A stretch of 64,000 nucleotides of DNA from the NCBI GenBank assembly GCA_963277665.1, contig OY728121.1, positions 955,456,097-955,520,096 on the forward strand, given 5' to 3'. A program made the translations under genes and the position numbers. The notes under the pieces were generated by a model. The model was not told where the DNA came from, did no database searches, and saw only the letters and a program-made list of their open reading frames with translations. Source of the stretch: Viscum album (taxonomy: Eukaryota; Streptophyta; Magnoliopsida; Santalales; Viscaceae). How positions within the stretch are numbered: position 1 is the first letter of the stretch; every line of letters starts with the position of its first letter. Of the stretch, positions 1 through 12,448 are shown piece by piece.

Positions 1-259
1 AGCATTTTAACCATGGTAACCTATACCACATCATCTCTTGGACGTTGATTGGTATAGATGCATATTTAATCCCTGTCATCCATCTATCCTAGGTGCCTGA
101 GTGTGCCATTTGGTTCTCGGTTGGACTCCATTCATGGAACACAGGGATTTGTTGTGTTGTATTGAAGAACTACAATTGTGAGTGGAATTTATGACCCATA
201 CTCCCCTCATCTTTTTGGAATTTATTTTTTCTCATTCGGCTTGCTGTTATGGTGCACTC
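1..259. other. Unassigned left flank
   Basis: No reading frame or repeat structure that I can name. The sequence ends at the TG that opens the Gypsy-1 LTR at 260. The five bases before that TG would be one target-site copy. The matching copy cannot be found because the far end of the element is truncated. Confidence 0.5.
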
Positions 260-3200
260 TGTAAAGACCCTTAAATTTCAAGGAAATTTTTTTTTCTTAA
301 TTTTCTTTGGAATTTTACAAGAATGCAGTTTCTGACGGCACCTGATTCCGAGGCCCGGTGTTCCCAAAATCATTTTCCGAATTTTGGCTCGGGTACGTTT
401 AGTGAACGGACGATCGGGTTTTTCTAACTTTTGGACCGGTGCCCAGAATCGAATTCCGAGGGCACCGATGGAATCGCAGCGCCGGTATTTGCTTAGAAAC
501 GCCTCTTCCGGAGTTGCGTTTTCTCGGGTGTGGTTTTTAATTTTCGGGCTTAAAGTTAAGAAATAAAATAATTGTACGGCAAACTTTATTTTATTTCACT
601 TAAGCCACTTGGAAGCCACTTGAAGCCACTTAAAGCGGCTTAAGCTAAGTTGATGCGGATAGGGTGTTATCCAAAAATATCCTACCCTCTTGGTAGGATA
701 TTTGTGAGGTGGGACCCACACGAGCCCCACTGTTTCTTTTCCGCTAAGTAACGCACCCGCGAAAACCAGTCTTTATGAAAGTCAACTGACGCGTTTTCTT
801 AATTTCTTAACGCACCAATTAATTGGGTGGTTTTCTTCATTGAATTAATTGGGCAGTTATTTCGTTGAAATTAATTCAATGAATTAATTTCATTCGTTTC
901 TTAACCTGTTTGAAATCCGTTGGCATAATAATAAAATAAGACCAACGCCGAAATTTGGAGGATTACACGTTGAGAGGCTTTTGACAGAAGTTCTTGTGCC
1001 TACACCCTTCTTCGCGAAGAACGCGAAGAACGTGAAGAACGCCGGCCTCCGACGAAGAATGCCGAAACCGCGGAAATCGACGACGCAACGCTGTGTTCCA
1101 CGACGCCAACGTTTCCTCTTCCACTGCGTTCTTCTATGACGTTCCTTCATCCGCAACGAAATCTTCGATCATCTGTTTGAGGTAAGAGATTTCGGGTTTC
1201 TTTTAAAACTCCTTTGTGGTTTTTAATAACGCACGGATTTAATTATTATTAATTAAATCTTTTTGTTCTTGAACATCGGAGTTCATCGACGCGACACCCT
1301 ACCGCGACGACGCGACGATCCCCACTTTCTACGAAGAACGCGCGTGCGACGACTTGATGAGGTTGGGGTTGTTGTGAAATAATTTATATTCCCATGAACG
1401 TTTCTTTTAAATTAAAGAACTGGTTTCATAAGGACAATTTCAATTTATTAGAATTGTTTTTTGACGTGTTGTTTTATCCTCCCGATTGATATCGTCTAAC
1501 GCGGAGGGTGCGGGCCAAACGAACACAGCCCAACAACCCTCCGCCATTCTTCGTTGTTGTGTGGATTTGGAGGGTGATGGAAAAACATTACGCAAGGGTG
1601 ATTTGATGATCCTGTAGTGAAGAACGGAACCCGGGAGGAACAACGGCACAGACGGGAAGGAAAACGGACCACCGGAGCAACTCCGGTGGCCCGTGGAAGC
1701 TATCGGCGGCACCCCGGCGCGCCGCCAAATAGGGCCGCCGCCGCCGCGGCCAGCGGACCCACGGCCGCGTGGGTCCAGCTCGCCCGCACGGGACGCGGCA
1801 AAAGCAGCGTCCGCTGTTGTCCAGCGCGGCCCCTCGAGGGTCGCGACTTCCTCAACCCGTGGGTGCAGCGCCCCGCGGCTGCCGCGCTCAGCCGCTCGGC
1901 CGAGCCGAGCCAGGCTGGTCCGACCAGCCGGGCCGCGCCCTGGCCAGACCGGACTGGGTCCAGCCGGGTCGGCCCGGGCCCGGACCCCCCTTCTTCAGAC
2001 CGTTTTCGGTCTTTTGCCCGTAACTTGAGCCACGAACCTCCGAACGATGCGCCGTCAGCGGCAACACGATACTTGGATCGAGACGGTAGTTTCTGTATAT
2101 CTCACTCAATGTTTCGGAATACTTTGGATTCGGCTGGGTTGGTTCGTACACGAAACCAACCGGGCCCTCGGAGCGGAAACACTCATATCTTGAGCTACAG
2201 ACGTCCGATTGACGTGCATTCGGATTTGGTGGATTACTCTAAGTGAGACGGATCTTTTGGCATACTCCGCCTGAGGTTTGGACGCAGGTGGAGTACAGTA
2301 GGGTTGGTTTTTCCTTAAAAACCAACCGGGCCCCTGGGACGAAAAAGCCAATAACTCTCAGACCGGGCGTCCGATTGACGCGCCGTCTGCGACGTTGAGT
2401 TCCTGTTGACGATACAGAACTTTTGGATACATCAACTTCGGACTTTGTGTCAGTTGATGTATCAGCCTCTCGGCTCATGGAGCGGACCCTCCCGAACGAG
2501 CTTGCTGTGTGCGGGAACCCTAGTGCTGGCTGCGACTCCGATGACTGTGCAGAGATCCTCAGTGGACTGCGACGACGACTGTGCAGAGATCCTCAGTGGA
2601 CTGCGACTCCGACGACTGTGCAGAGATCCTCAGTGGACTGCGACGACTACTGCACTCAGCGATCCTACGTGGATCAGTGCTACAGGTCCTGTGTGGATCC
2701 GATCCTGTGTGGGTCAGCGCTCAGCGGTTCTGTGTGAGCCAGCGCCTATAGGTCTTGTGTGGGCCCGATCCTGTGTGGGTCTTTTCGGGGGTTAGTTACC
2801 TATTGATCCTGTGTGGGTCCGATCCTGTGTGGGTCATTGCGGGGGTTAGTACCTTTCGATCCTTTGTGGGTCCGACGAATTAGATGGATCAGTGATCATC
2901 TTTATTGTCATACGAAGAAGTATACCTGTGTGGGCGGAATCATGTGTTACTCTCCTTTGTGTTGAACTATCCTGTGTGGATTTACTGTTTACTCTCCTTT
3001 GTGGATTGTGTTGAGCTATCCTATGTGGATTACTTTTGCTCTCCTTCGTGGATTGCGTTGTGCTATCCTGTGTGGGTATACATTTTTCTTTCCTGTGTGG
3101 ACTGGGTTGTGCTTGGGCTCGGATGTTGGAGCTGATTGAGAATTGATGACTTAGGTATATGTATGGGCATATACCTAGGCAGTGTCGGTTGTTACTTCGT

Positions 3201-3754
3201 GATTTTTACCTCCCTTTGTGGATTTTGGGAGACCTTTGGGGGTCTCGGGGTCCCTATTGAGTAGCTTATACTCACCCCTGCACGGGCTATTCCCGCACTT
3301 CGTTGTGTTGGTTACAGACGACGGACATCACTGATTGTGGTGGGGACTTGCGGAGCAGGACGGTACCTGGAGGTGGACCACTGGGCGGGACGTACTCGGA
3401 GCGGACGGCTGGACCGAGGATCAGTTGAGGCTTTCTGTACTCACCCTTCAGGTGGGACTTCCAGAGGACGGCTCGACGCTGTGGATTTTATTTTTAGTTG
3501 CTGTTTTCCCCTTTCAGTTGTACTTTACAGTTGGACTTGTATTTCCGGCCCCTTTTACTTTCAGCACAGCTTGTTACAGTTTTTGCTTAGTGTTTACTTT
3601 TCCACTTGCTTACTCTGTGGTGCTTGTTTACTTTACAAAGGAAATGCCTTCCCTTTTTTCGGGATTTACGCCTTGGTGCTAGTCGCCAGCCCCTGGCCTA
3701 TGGAAGGCGGGCTTGGGGTAGTCACGACACTGGCCCCGAGGACGGGTCGTGACA
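260..3754 (+). repeat. Gypsy-1 first LTR (5' LTR)
   Basis: About 3.5 kb direct repeat of 8582-12173, bounded by TG and CA and followed four bases later by a tRNA-iMet primer-binding site. It is GC-rich around 1650-2020 and carries short tandem arrays at about 2531-2880. The GC-rich part contains open frames up to about 200 codons, but these differ between the two LTR copies and match no family I know, so I treat them as chance. It is about 97 bases shorter than the second LTR, mostly because of one insertion in the latter near 10325-10395. Confidence 0.92.
2531..2880 (+). repeat. Short tandem repeats inside the Gypsy-1 LTR
   Basis: First block (about 2531-2665): three to four units of 34-37 bases containing the core GCAGAGATCCTCAGTGGAC. 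Second block (about 2690-2880): degenerate units built on GATCCTGTGTGGGTC. Looser CTGTGTGGATT-like copies continue to about 3110. The same arrays recur in the second LTR at about 10948-11290, so they belong to the family and are not local slippage. Confidence 0.8.
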
Positions 3755-3757
3755 AAT

Positions 3758-3769
3758 TGGTATCAGAGG
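3758..3769 (+). other. Primer-binding site, Gypsy-1
   Basis: TGGTATCAGAGG lies three bases after the LTR end. It matches 11 of the 12 bases complementary to the 3' end of plant initiator tRNA-Met, the usual minus-strand primer for this group. Confidence 0.9.
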
Positions 3770-4029
3770 TGGTCGGTTTTACCGCAGACTCTGATCTTTC
3801 TTCTATGTGAAGAAATAGTGTTTAGCGTATTGGGTGTGGTTATCAGTCCAGGGAGTCCAGCATTGGTGCGGCGGACGACGTATCCGTACACCAGGACCCT
3901 GACTTCTGATTTCCGACTTAATGCACGAAAAAATTGATTGCATGTGTGTTTCAAGTTTTCTTTGTGATTACTTGTGTCAGCTCACCAGGTATATTGTTCT
4001 GACCGTGGCGCACTTGTTTCCTTTTCAGG

Positions 4030-4953
4030 ATGGCCCCACAACAGCAGCCGGCTAGAGCTCCGAGAGTAGAGCATGATGACAGCCCACCGAGTGACGAGGC
4101 CTCGGTACAGGGCCCGTTGACAGCAGAGGCACTGACGATACCTTTACCCGCCGAGCCCCTGATGCTTCCAGCACCGACCGCTGACGATGCACGTCGCCTC
4201 AGAGCTCTGCACGAGTTCCAGCGCTAGAGACCACCCAGGTTTCGTGGGGAGATGGACCCCCAGGAAGCCGAGGACTGGCTAGAGGCGGTCGTTTGAGTTT
4301 TCAGGCTAGTGAGGACACCAGCAGACCTCATGGTGATCCTCGCGGAGAGCCTACTACACGCAGCAGCGGGCCGATGGTGGAGCTTGATGCTCCAGGTGCA
4401 CGATGAGGCATCACTTCTCTAGACGGACTTCGAGAGCCTCTTCCGCTCAGAGTTCGTCCCGGCCACCCTCCGTGCGGTGTGCATTCAGGAGCTTCTTCAG
4501 CTGCGGAAGGGCAGCTTTACGGTCGCCCAGTACGCAGTGAGGTTCACCGATCTTTCTCGCTACTCGACCGACATGGTACGGGACCCCTTCTTCTGGGCCC
4601 GGACCTTCGAGCAGGGATTGTGACACGAGATCAGGGCATCGTTGATCTCCCTCAGCATCCCGCCCTAGGCAGGAGTACTGGAGCGAGCCCTTCTGATCGA
4701 GAGATTTCTGGCTGAGTCCACAGCGAGACCTACCGCAGGGCGGCAGGTAGCGGAGTCTTTGGCAGCAGGTAGCCGACAGATGACTCAGGGTTCCAGGAAG
4801 ACCAGACCCTCTCATAGACGACCTCAGGACACTGCCTCAGCCGTGAGGGGCACACAGAGCGGAGCTAATCTTCCGAGAGGTAGGCAGTGCTACGCTTGTG
4901 GCGGGCAGGGCCACATAGATCGTGACTGCCCGACCCGCCATACCGAGGAGTAG
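4030..4953 (+). pseudogene. gag pseudogene, Gypsy-1
   Basis: Structural polyprotein (capsid and nucleocapsid) of a Ty3/Gypsy retrotransposon. One frame runs from the ATG at 4030, directly after a pyrimidine-rich tract ending in CAG, to a stop at 4951-4953. The capsid (retrotrans_gag-like) part follows about residue 65, and a CCHC zinc knuckle (CYACGGQGHIDRDC) lies at about 4890-4930. In-frame stops occur at 4225-4227, 4294-4296, 4420-4422, 4621-4623 and 4666-4668. Several look like CAG-to-TAG, CGA-to-TGA or TGG-to-TAG changes when compared with the related gag at the right end of the window, so it cannot make full-length Gag. Pol continues in another frame. Confidence 0.9.
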
Positions 4954-4994
4954 AAGACGGTGGAGGGGCCACCCAGGCAGAGGCAGAGGGTCGA

Positions 4995-7900
4995 TTGTGG
5001 CGGTCCGCAGGGAGGAGGCGGACGAGGCAGAGGAGCTGCCGAGCAGCAGGTGGTGGGCGACGCTTTGAGGCTCTGCCACCACCACCACCGGGAGGTCCGC
5101 CCCGACCACAGGGAGCTGGCGGGCATAGACAGGCACAGCTCCAGGTAGTGGAGGCCTACGACCACGGCGCGCCAGAGATGATTCGAGGTACGATATGTAT
5201 CTATTCCACCCTTGTTGCAGTTCTTATAGACATAGAAGCGAGTCACTCTTTTATAGCCGCTGCCTTTGTTCGGAGCTCGGAGATTCCGACAGAGCCGTTG
5301 GCTCGATCCTTACGAATAGAGACCCCTACGGGAGCAGACTCGACGATTATGCACTGGTGCCGGCAGTGTGAGATTACTCTAGGAGGCGAGAGCTTCGGCT
5401 GAGATCTTCTCGTAGCGGCGTCGAGGCCTTACGACGTCATCTTGGGCATGGATTGGTTATCTACAGTCCATGCTCAGATTGACTGTTTTAGGCGCAAGGT
5501 GCGATGTGTGCGCACCGACGGGAGCAGGTTCACCTTCACCGGCGAGAAGGGAGACTTTGCAGCACAGGATGGACTCGCGCAGAGGAGAGGGCATCCCATC
5601 ACTCATCAGTTGGCTAGCCTCATCCTAGGAGCAGTGGACGTGCGGAGTCCTAGTTTTCCTGCAGTGGTGGATCAGTACGTGGACGTCTTTCCCGATGATG
5701 TTCCAGGGCTACCTCCTCGCAGAGAGGTAGACTTTTATATTGATCTGTACCCCGGGATATCCCCGATATCCACTCCAACGTATCGGATGGCCCCCACTGA
5801 GCTTCGAGAGCTACGGGTACAGTTGGAGGACTTGCAGGGCAAGGAGTTCATCCGACCCATTGTTTCACCCTGGGCTTCCCCGATATTGTTCGCCAAGAAG
5901 GCGGACGGGAGCTTGCGACTGTGTGTCGACTATCGTTGCCTGAACCAGGTGACAGTGAGGAACAAGTATCCGCTACCGAGGATTGATGACCTCTTCGATC
6001 AGCTCAAGGGAGCACGGTGGTTCTCGAAGATAGACCTCAGGTCAGGCTATCATCAGCTCAGAGTTCAAGACGAGGACGTACAGAAGACGGCCTTCAGGTG
6101 TCGGTATGGCCACTATGAGTTCTTGGTTATTCCTTTCGGCGTAACCAACGCTCCAGCAGTGTTCATGAGCCTCATGAACAGGATCTTCCAGCTATACCTC
6201 GATCGATTTGTTGTGGTCTTCATCGACGACATTTTGGTGTACTCGACCACCGAGGAGGAGAACGCCTACCACTTGCGGGTTGTACTAGACACACTCCGAG
6301 AGCACCATCTTTATGGAAAGCTCTCGAAGTGCCATTTCTGGTTACGTGAGGTCCACTTCTTGGGGCACGTCATTTCTGAGGCGGGAGTTGCGGTGGATCC
6401 CGTGAAGATCGAGGCAGTGCTAGCTTGGGAGCCACCCAGGAGCGTGACAGAGGTGCGGAGTTTCTTGGGTCTAGCCGGATACTATCGGAGATTTGTTCCA
6501 GACTCCTCCAGAGTTGCGGCGCCACTCTCAGATTTGACGAAGAAGGGGAAACCCTTTGTGTGGTCAGACAGATGTCAGCAGAGCTTCTAGGAGCTGAGGC
6601 AGAGATTGACCAGCGCACCTATCTTGAGGTTCCCTGAGGAGGGAGTTGGATACGTAGTCTACTGCGATGCATCAGGGACCGGATTGGGATGTGTCCTGAT
6701 GCAGGAGCGGGACTTGATTGCCTATGGATCACATCAGTTGAGGCCGCATGAGCAGAACTACGCTACCCATGACCTGGAGTTAGCAGCAGTGGTCTTCGCT
6801 CTGAAGACATGGCGGCACTATCTGATGGGCGAGCGCTTTACAGTCTTTTCTGACCACCAGAGTCTTAGGTACATCTTCTCTCAGAAGGACCTGAACCTGA
6901 GACAGCGGCGATGGCTCGAGTTCCTCCTGGAATATGACTTTGAGATAGTCTATACTCCTGGGAAGGGGAACGTAGTAGTCGATGCCCTCAGCAGGAGGAC
7001 GGGCATTCAGCTACTTGAGGAGGCGATAGAGCAGCTAGCCGCCTTGTAGATATCCTTCATGGATAGAGACGGAGCAGCCTTCCTTTAGTCTCTCACAGTC
7101 TCTCCTCCACTTCTAGAGCGGGTCAGAGAGGCATAGCGTGGGGACACTAACTGTGAGATGCGGCGTGCACAGATATCCTCGGGATAGGCACCTGATGGTT
7201 TCTCCCTTGGAGCAGAGCACGACTTCCTTTTCAGAGGACGTACCTTGGTACCAGTTGCTATACGGGAGGAGGTGCTGAGAGAGTTTCACACTTCTCCTTT
7301 GGCAGTACATCCTGGAGTGGCGAAGATGTACCAGGACCTCAGACGACAGCACTGGTGTCCAAGCATGAAGAAGGCTATGGCAGAGTTCGTTTCTCGATGC
7401 CTCACCTGCCAGCAGGTGAAGGCAGAGCATCAGGTACCAACAGGCTTGGTACATCCCTTGGAGGTCCAGGAGTGGAAGTGGGATGAGATATCTATGAACT
7501 TCGTGACTGGACTTCCACGCACTTCCAGAGGTCACAACTCCATTTGGGTGATTGCTGACCAACTCACCAAGTCGGCACACTTCTTACCCATTAGAGAGCA
7601 GGGCTCAGTGGAGAGCTTGGGGTGTCTCTACATCCAGGAGATTGTACGGCTTCACGGTGTGCCATTGTCTATCGTCTCCGATCGAGACACTCTCTTTACT
7701 TCCCGGTTTTGGAAGGGGTTGTAGGATGCCTTCGGGATGCGGCTACGTCTGAGCACCGCCTTTCACCCTTAGACGGATGGTCAGACGGAGAGGACCATTC
7801 AGACTCTCGAGGACGTGCTCCGCGCATGTGTCCTCGACTTTGGTCACAGCTGGGAGGATCATCTACCCTTGGTGGAGTTTGCGTACAACAACAGCTACCA

Positions 7901-8525
7901 CTCCACCATCGGGATGGCACCATACGAGGCTTTGTACGACAGACCTTGCAGATCTCCTTTGTGCTGGACAGACCCTGGGGAGTCAGCACTTGTGGGACCA
8001 GAGATTTTCCGAGCCACGACAGAGAAGGTCCTGGTCATCCAGGAGCGGATGAGAATAGCTCAGAGCTGGCATAAGTCTTATGCTGACAGGTGGTGGAGGC
8101 CACTAGAGTTCGAGGATGGCGACCACGTCTTCTTGAGTGTCTCACCTCGACGTGGATTACGGAGATTTGGCCGAGGCGGCAAGCTGTCTCCACGCTTCAT
8201 CGGACCCTTCCAGGTCCTCAGCAGGATTGGCGAGGTGGCTTATCGCCTGGCTCTGCCACCTCAGTTGCACCGGGTGCACGACGTCTTCCACGTATCTCAG
8301 CTGAGGAGATACGTGCACGACCCGACACACATCATTGACCATGGGGAGCTAGACGTGGATGATGGGGCGACTTTTACGGAGGTCCTGATGGAGATAGAGG
8401 ATCGAAAGGAGAGGGTCCTACATGGGCGATCGATTCCTCTTGTGCGCATCAGATGGAAGCACGAGAACCTTCAAGAGAGCACATGGGAGCGGGAGGCTCA
8501 GATGCGTGCTCAGTACCCACATTAG
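4995..8525 (+). pseudogene. pol pseudogene (PR-RT-RH-INT-chromodomain), Gypsy-1
   Basis: Replication polyprotein in a single frame ending at 8523-8525. Protease: about 5190-5290, with the expected D-T/S-G replaced by D-I-E at 5229-5237. Reverse transcriptase: about 5720-6330, with the FIDD catalytic box at about 6219-6230. RNase H: about 6650-6990. Integrase: HHCC zinc domain at about 7270-7430 and DDE core at about 7490-7830; the first catalytic Asp (the MDFV-type motif) is Asn at 7497-7499. Chromodomain-like tail: about 8380-8520. In-frame stops include 5400-5402, 6588-6590, 7047-7049, 7722-7724 and 7770-7772, with more between 7050 and 7244. The element is dead by stops and by two catalytic-site changes. 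Confidence 0.92.
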
Positions 8526-8571
8526 TTTCCCTAGTTTATGATGTATCTTTACAGGGACGTAAAGCCCTAAT

Positions 8572-8581
8572 GTGGGAGTAA
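8572..8581 (+). other. Polypurine tract, Gypsy-1
   Basis: GTGGGAGTAA directly abuts the TG of the second LTR, as expected for the plus-strand primer site. Only about 45 bases separate it from the pol stop. Confidence 0.75.
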
Positions 8582-11500
8582 TGTAAAGACCCGTAAATTT
8601 AAAGTAATTTTTTTTTTCTTAATTTTCTTTGGAATTTTACAAGAACACAGTTTCTGACGGCACCTGATTCCGAGGCCCGGTGTGCCCGGAATCATTTTCC
8701 AAAGTTTGGCTCGGGTACGTTCAGTGAACGGACGAGCAGGTTTTTCTAACTTTTGAACCGGTGCCCGGAATCGAATTCTGAGTGCACCGATGGAATCGCA
8801 GCGCCGGTATTTGCTTAGAAACGCCTCTTCTAGAGTTGCATTTTCTCGGGTGTGGTTTTTAATTTTCGGGCTTAAAGTTAAGAAATAAAATAATTGTACG
8901 ACAAACTTTATTTTATTTCACTTAAGCCACTTGGAAGCCACTTGATGCCACTTAAAGCATCTTAAGATGAGTTGATGCGGATAGGGTGCTATCCAAAAAT
9001 ATCCTACCCTCTTGGTAGGATATTTGTGAGGTGGGACCCGCACGAGCCCCACCATTTCTTTTCCGCTAAGTAACGCACCCGCGAAAACCCGTCTTTATGA
9101 AAGTCAACTAACGCGTTTTCTTAATTTCTTAACGCACCAATTAATTGGGCGGTTTTCTTCGTTGAATTAATTGGGTGGTTCTTTCGTTGAAATTAATTCA
9201 ATGAATTAATTTCATTCGTTTCTTAACCTGTTTGAAATCCGTTGGCGTAATAATAAAATAAGACCAACGCCGACATTTGGAGGATTACACGTTGAGAGGC
9301 TTTTGACAGAAGTTCTTGTGCCTTCACCCTTCTTCGCGAAGAACTCGAAGAACGCGAAGAACACGAAGAACGCCGGCCTCCGACGAAGAACGCCGAAACC
9401 GCGGAAATCGACGACACAACGCCGTGTGCCGCGATGCCGACGTTTCCTCTTCCGCGACATTCTTCTGCGACGTTCCTTCATCCGCAACGAAATCTTCGAT
9501 CATCTGTTTGAGGTAAGAGATTTCTGGCTTCTTTTAAAACTCCTTTGTGGTTTTTAACAATGCACGGATTTAATTATTATTAATTAAATCTTTTTGTTCT
9601 TGAACCTCGGAGTTCGTCGACGCGACACCCTACCGTGACGACGCGACGATCCCCACTTTCCGCGAAGAACGCGCGTGCGACGACTTGACGATGTAGGGGT
9701 TGTTGTGAAATAATTTATATTCCCATGAACGTTTCATTTAAATTAAAGAACTGGTTTCATAAGGATAATTACAATTTATTAAAATTGTTGTTTGACGTGT
9801 TGTTTTATCCTCCCGATTGATACCGTCTAACGCGGAGGGTGCGGGCCAAACGAACACAGCCCGGCAACCCTCCGCCGTTCTTCGTTGTTGTGCGGATTTG
9901 GCGGGCGACGAAAAAACATGACGCAAGGGAGATTTGATGATCCCGCAGTGAAGAACGGAACCCAGGAGGAACAGCGGCGCAGATGGGAAGGAAAACGGAC
10001 CACCGGAGCAACTCCGGTGGCCCGCGGAAGCTACCGGTGGCGCCCCGGCGCGCCGCCAAACAGGGCCGCCGCGGCTTCAGCCGCGGTGGAGACGGCCAGC
10101 AGACCCGCGGCCGCGCGAGTCCGGCTCTCCCGCATGGGACGTGGAAGAAGCCGCGTCCGCTGTTGTCCAGTGCGGCCCCTCGAGGGCTTCGGCTTCCTCA
10201 ACCTGCGGGGGCGGCGCCCCGCGGCTGCCGCGCTCGGCCGCTCGGCCGAGTCGAGCCAGGCCGGTCCGACCGGCCGGGCCGCGCCCTGGCCGGACCGAAC
10301 CGGGTCCAGCCGGGTCGGACCGAGTTGGGTCAACCCGGTTCATTTCGGGTCGACCCGGTTCGGCCGACCTAGGGGGGTCGGGCCGGGTCGACCGGGGCCC
10401 GGACCCCCCATCTTCGGACTGTTTTCAGTCTTTTGCCCGTAACTTGAGCTATGGGCCTCCGAACGATGCGCCGTCAGCGGAAACACGATCCTTGGATCGT
10501 GACGGTCGTTTCAGTATATCGCACTCAAGGTTTCAAAATACTTTGGGTTCGGCCGGGTTGGTTCGTACACGAAACCAACCGGGCCCTCGGAGCGGAAACA
10601 CTCATATCTTGAGCTACGGACGTCCGATTGACGTGCCGTTAGCTTTGGTGGATTCCTCTAAGTGAGATGGATCTTTTGGCATACTCCAACCGAGGTTTGG
10701 ACGCAGGTGGAGTACGGTCGGGTTGGTTTTGCCTTAAAAACCAACCGGGCCCCTGGGACGAAAAAGCCAATAACTCTCAGACCGGGCGTCCGATTGACGC
10801 GCCGTCTGCGACGTTGAGTTCCTGTTGATGATACGGAACTTTTGGATACATCAACTTCGGACTTTGTGTCAGTTGATATATCAGCCTCTCGGCTCGTGGA
10901 GCGGACCCTCCCGAACGAGCTTGCTGTGTGCGGGAACCCAAGTGCTGACTGCGACTCCGACGACTGTGCAGAGATCCTCAGTGGACTGCGACGACGACTG
11001 TGCAAAGATCCTCAGTGGACTGCGACTCCGACGACTATGTAGAGATCCTCAGTGGACTGCGATGACTACTGCACTCAGCGATCCTACATGGATCAGTGCT
11101 ACAGGTCCTGTGTGGATCCGATCCTGTGTGGGTCAGCGCTCAGCGGTTCTGTGTGAGCCAGCACCTACAGGTCCTGTGTGGGCCCGATCCTGTGTGGGTC
11201 TTTGCGGGGGTTAGTTACCTATTGATCCTGTGTGGTTCCGATCCTGTGTGGGTCATTGCGGGGGTTAGTACCTTTCGATCCTTTGTGGGTCCGATGACTT
11301 AGATGGATCAGTGATCATCTTTATCGTCATACGAAGAAGTATACCTGTGTGGGTTGAATCTTGTGTTACTCTCCTTTGTGTTGAACTATCCTGTGTGGAT
11401 TTAGTGTTTACTCTCCTTTGTGGATTGTGTTGAGATATCCTATGTGGATTACTTTTTCTCTCCAACGTGGATTGCGTTGTGCTATCCTGTGTGGGTATAC

Positions 11501-12173
11501 GTTCTTCTTTCCTGTGTGGACTGGGTTGTGCTTGGGCTCGGATGTTGGAGCTGATCGGGAATTGATGACTTAGGTATATGTATGGGCATATACCTAGGCA
11601 GTGTCGGTTGTTACTTCGTGATTGTTACCTTCCTTTGTGGATTTCGGGAGACCTTTGGGGGTCTCGGGGTCCCTACTGAGTAGCTTATACTCACCCCTGC
11701 ACGGGCTATGCCCGCACTTTGTTGTGTTGGTTACAGACGACGGACATCACTGATCGTGGTGGGGACTTGCGGAGCAGGACGGTACCTGGAGGTGGACCAC
11801 TGGGCGGGACGTACTCGGAGCGGACGGCTGGACCGAGGAGCAGTTGAGGCTTTCTGTACTCACCCTTCAGGTGGGACTTCCAGAGGACGGCTCGACGCTG
11901 CGGCTTTTCTTTTTAGTTGTTGTTTTCCCCTTTCAGTTGTACTTTACAGTTGGGCTTGTATTTCTGGCCCCTTTTACTTTCAGCACAGCTTGTTACAGTT
12001 TTTGCTTAGTGTTTACTTTTCCGCTTGCTTACTCTGTGGTTCTTGTTTACTTTACAAAGGAAATGCCTTCCCTTTTTTCGGGATTTACGCCTTGGTGCTA
12101 GTCACCAGCCCCTGGCCTATGGAAGGCGGGCTTGGGGTAGTCACGGCACGGGCCCCGAGGAAGGGTCGTGACA
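8582..12173 (+). repeat. Gypsy-1 second LTR (shared middle LTR)
   Basis: About 3.6 kb, same ends as the first LTR. It serves as the 3' LTR of the upstream unit and the 5' LTR of the truncated downstream unit, because a primer-binding site and gag follow it. Scattered substitutions against the first LTR point to an old duplication. An insertion at about 10325-10395 built from GGGTC/GACCC-type words explains most of the length difference. Confidence 0.92.
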
Positions 12174-12176
12174 AAT

Positions 12177-12188
12177 TGGTATCAGAGG
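12177..12188 (+). other. Second primer-binding site, Gypsy-1
   Basis: TGGTATCAGAGG, three bases after the LTR end, identical to the site at 3758-3769. Its presence after what should be a 3' LTR is the main evidence for the tandem structure. Confidence 0.9.
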
Positions 12189-12448
12189 TGGTCGGTTTTA
12201 CCGCAGACTCTGATCTTTCTTCTATGTGAAGCAATAGTGTTTAGCGTATTGGGTGTGGTTATCAGTCCAGGGAGTCCAGCATTGGTGCGGCGGCCGACAT
12301 ATCTGTACACCAGGTCCCTGACTTCTGATTTCCGACTTAATGCACGAAAACATTGATTGCATGTGTGTTTCAAGTTTTCTTTGTGATTACTTGTGTCAGC
12401 TCACCAGGTATATCGTTCTGACCGTGGCGCACTTGTTTCCTTTTCAGG

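Noticed and set aside
1617..2246. 209-codon open frame on the + strand in a GC-rich part of the Gypsy-1 LTR
   Set aside because: Composition-driven (GCC/CCG-rich), overlapped by long frames on other strands, and not conserved in frame or length in the second LTR copy.
3987..4029. Short intron directly upstream of the Gypsy-1 gag start (CAG|GTATAT ... TTTTCAG|GATG)
   Set aside because: The sites look good, but the span of about 40 bases is below the usual minimum plant intron length and nothing else supports splicing.
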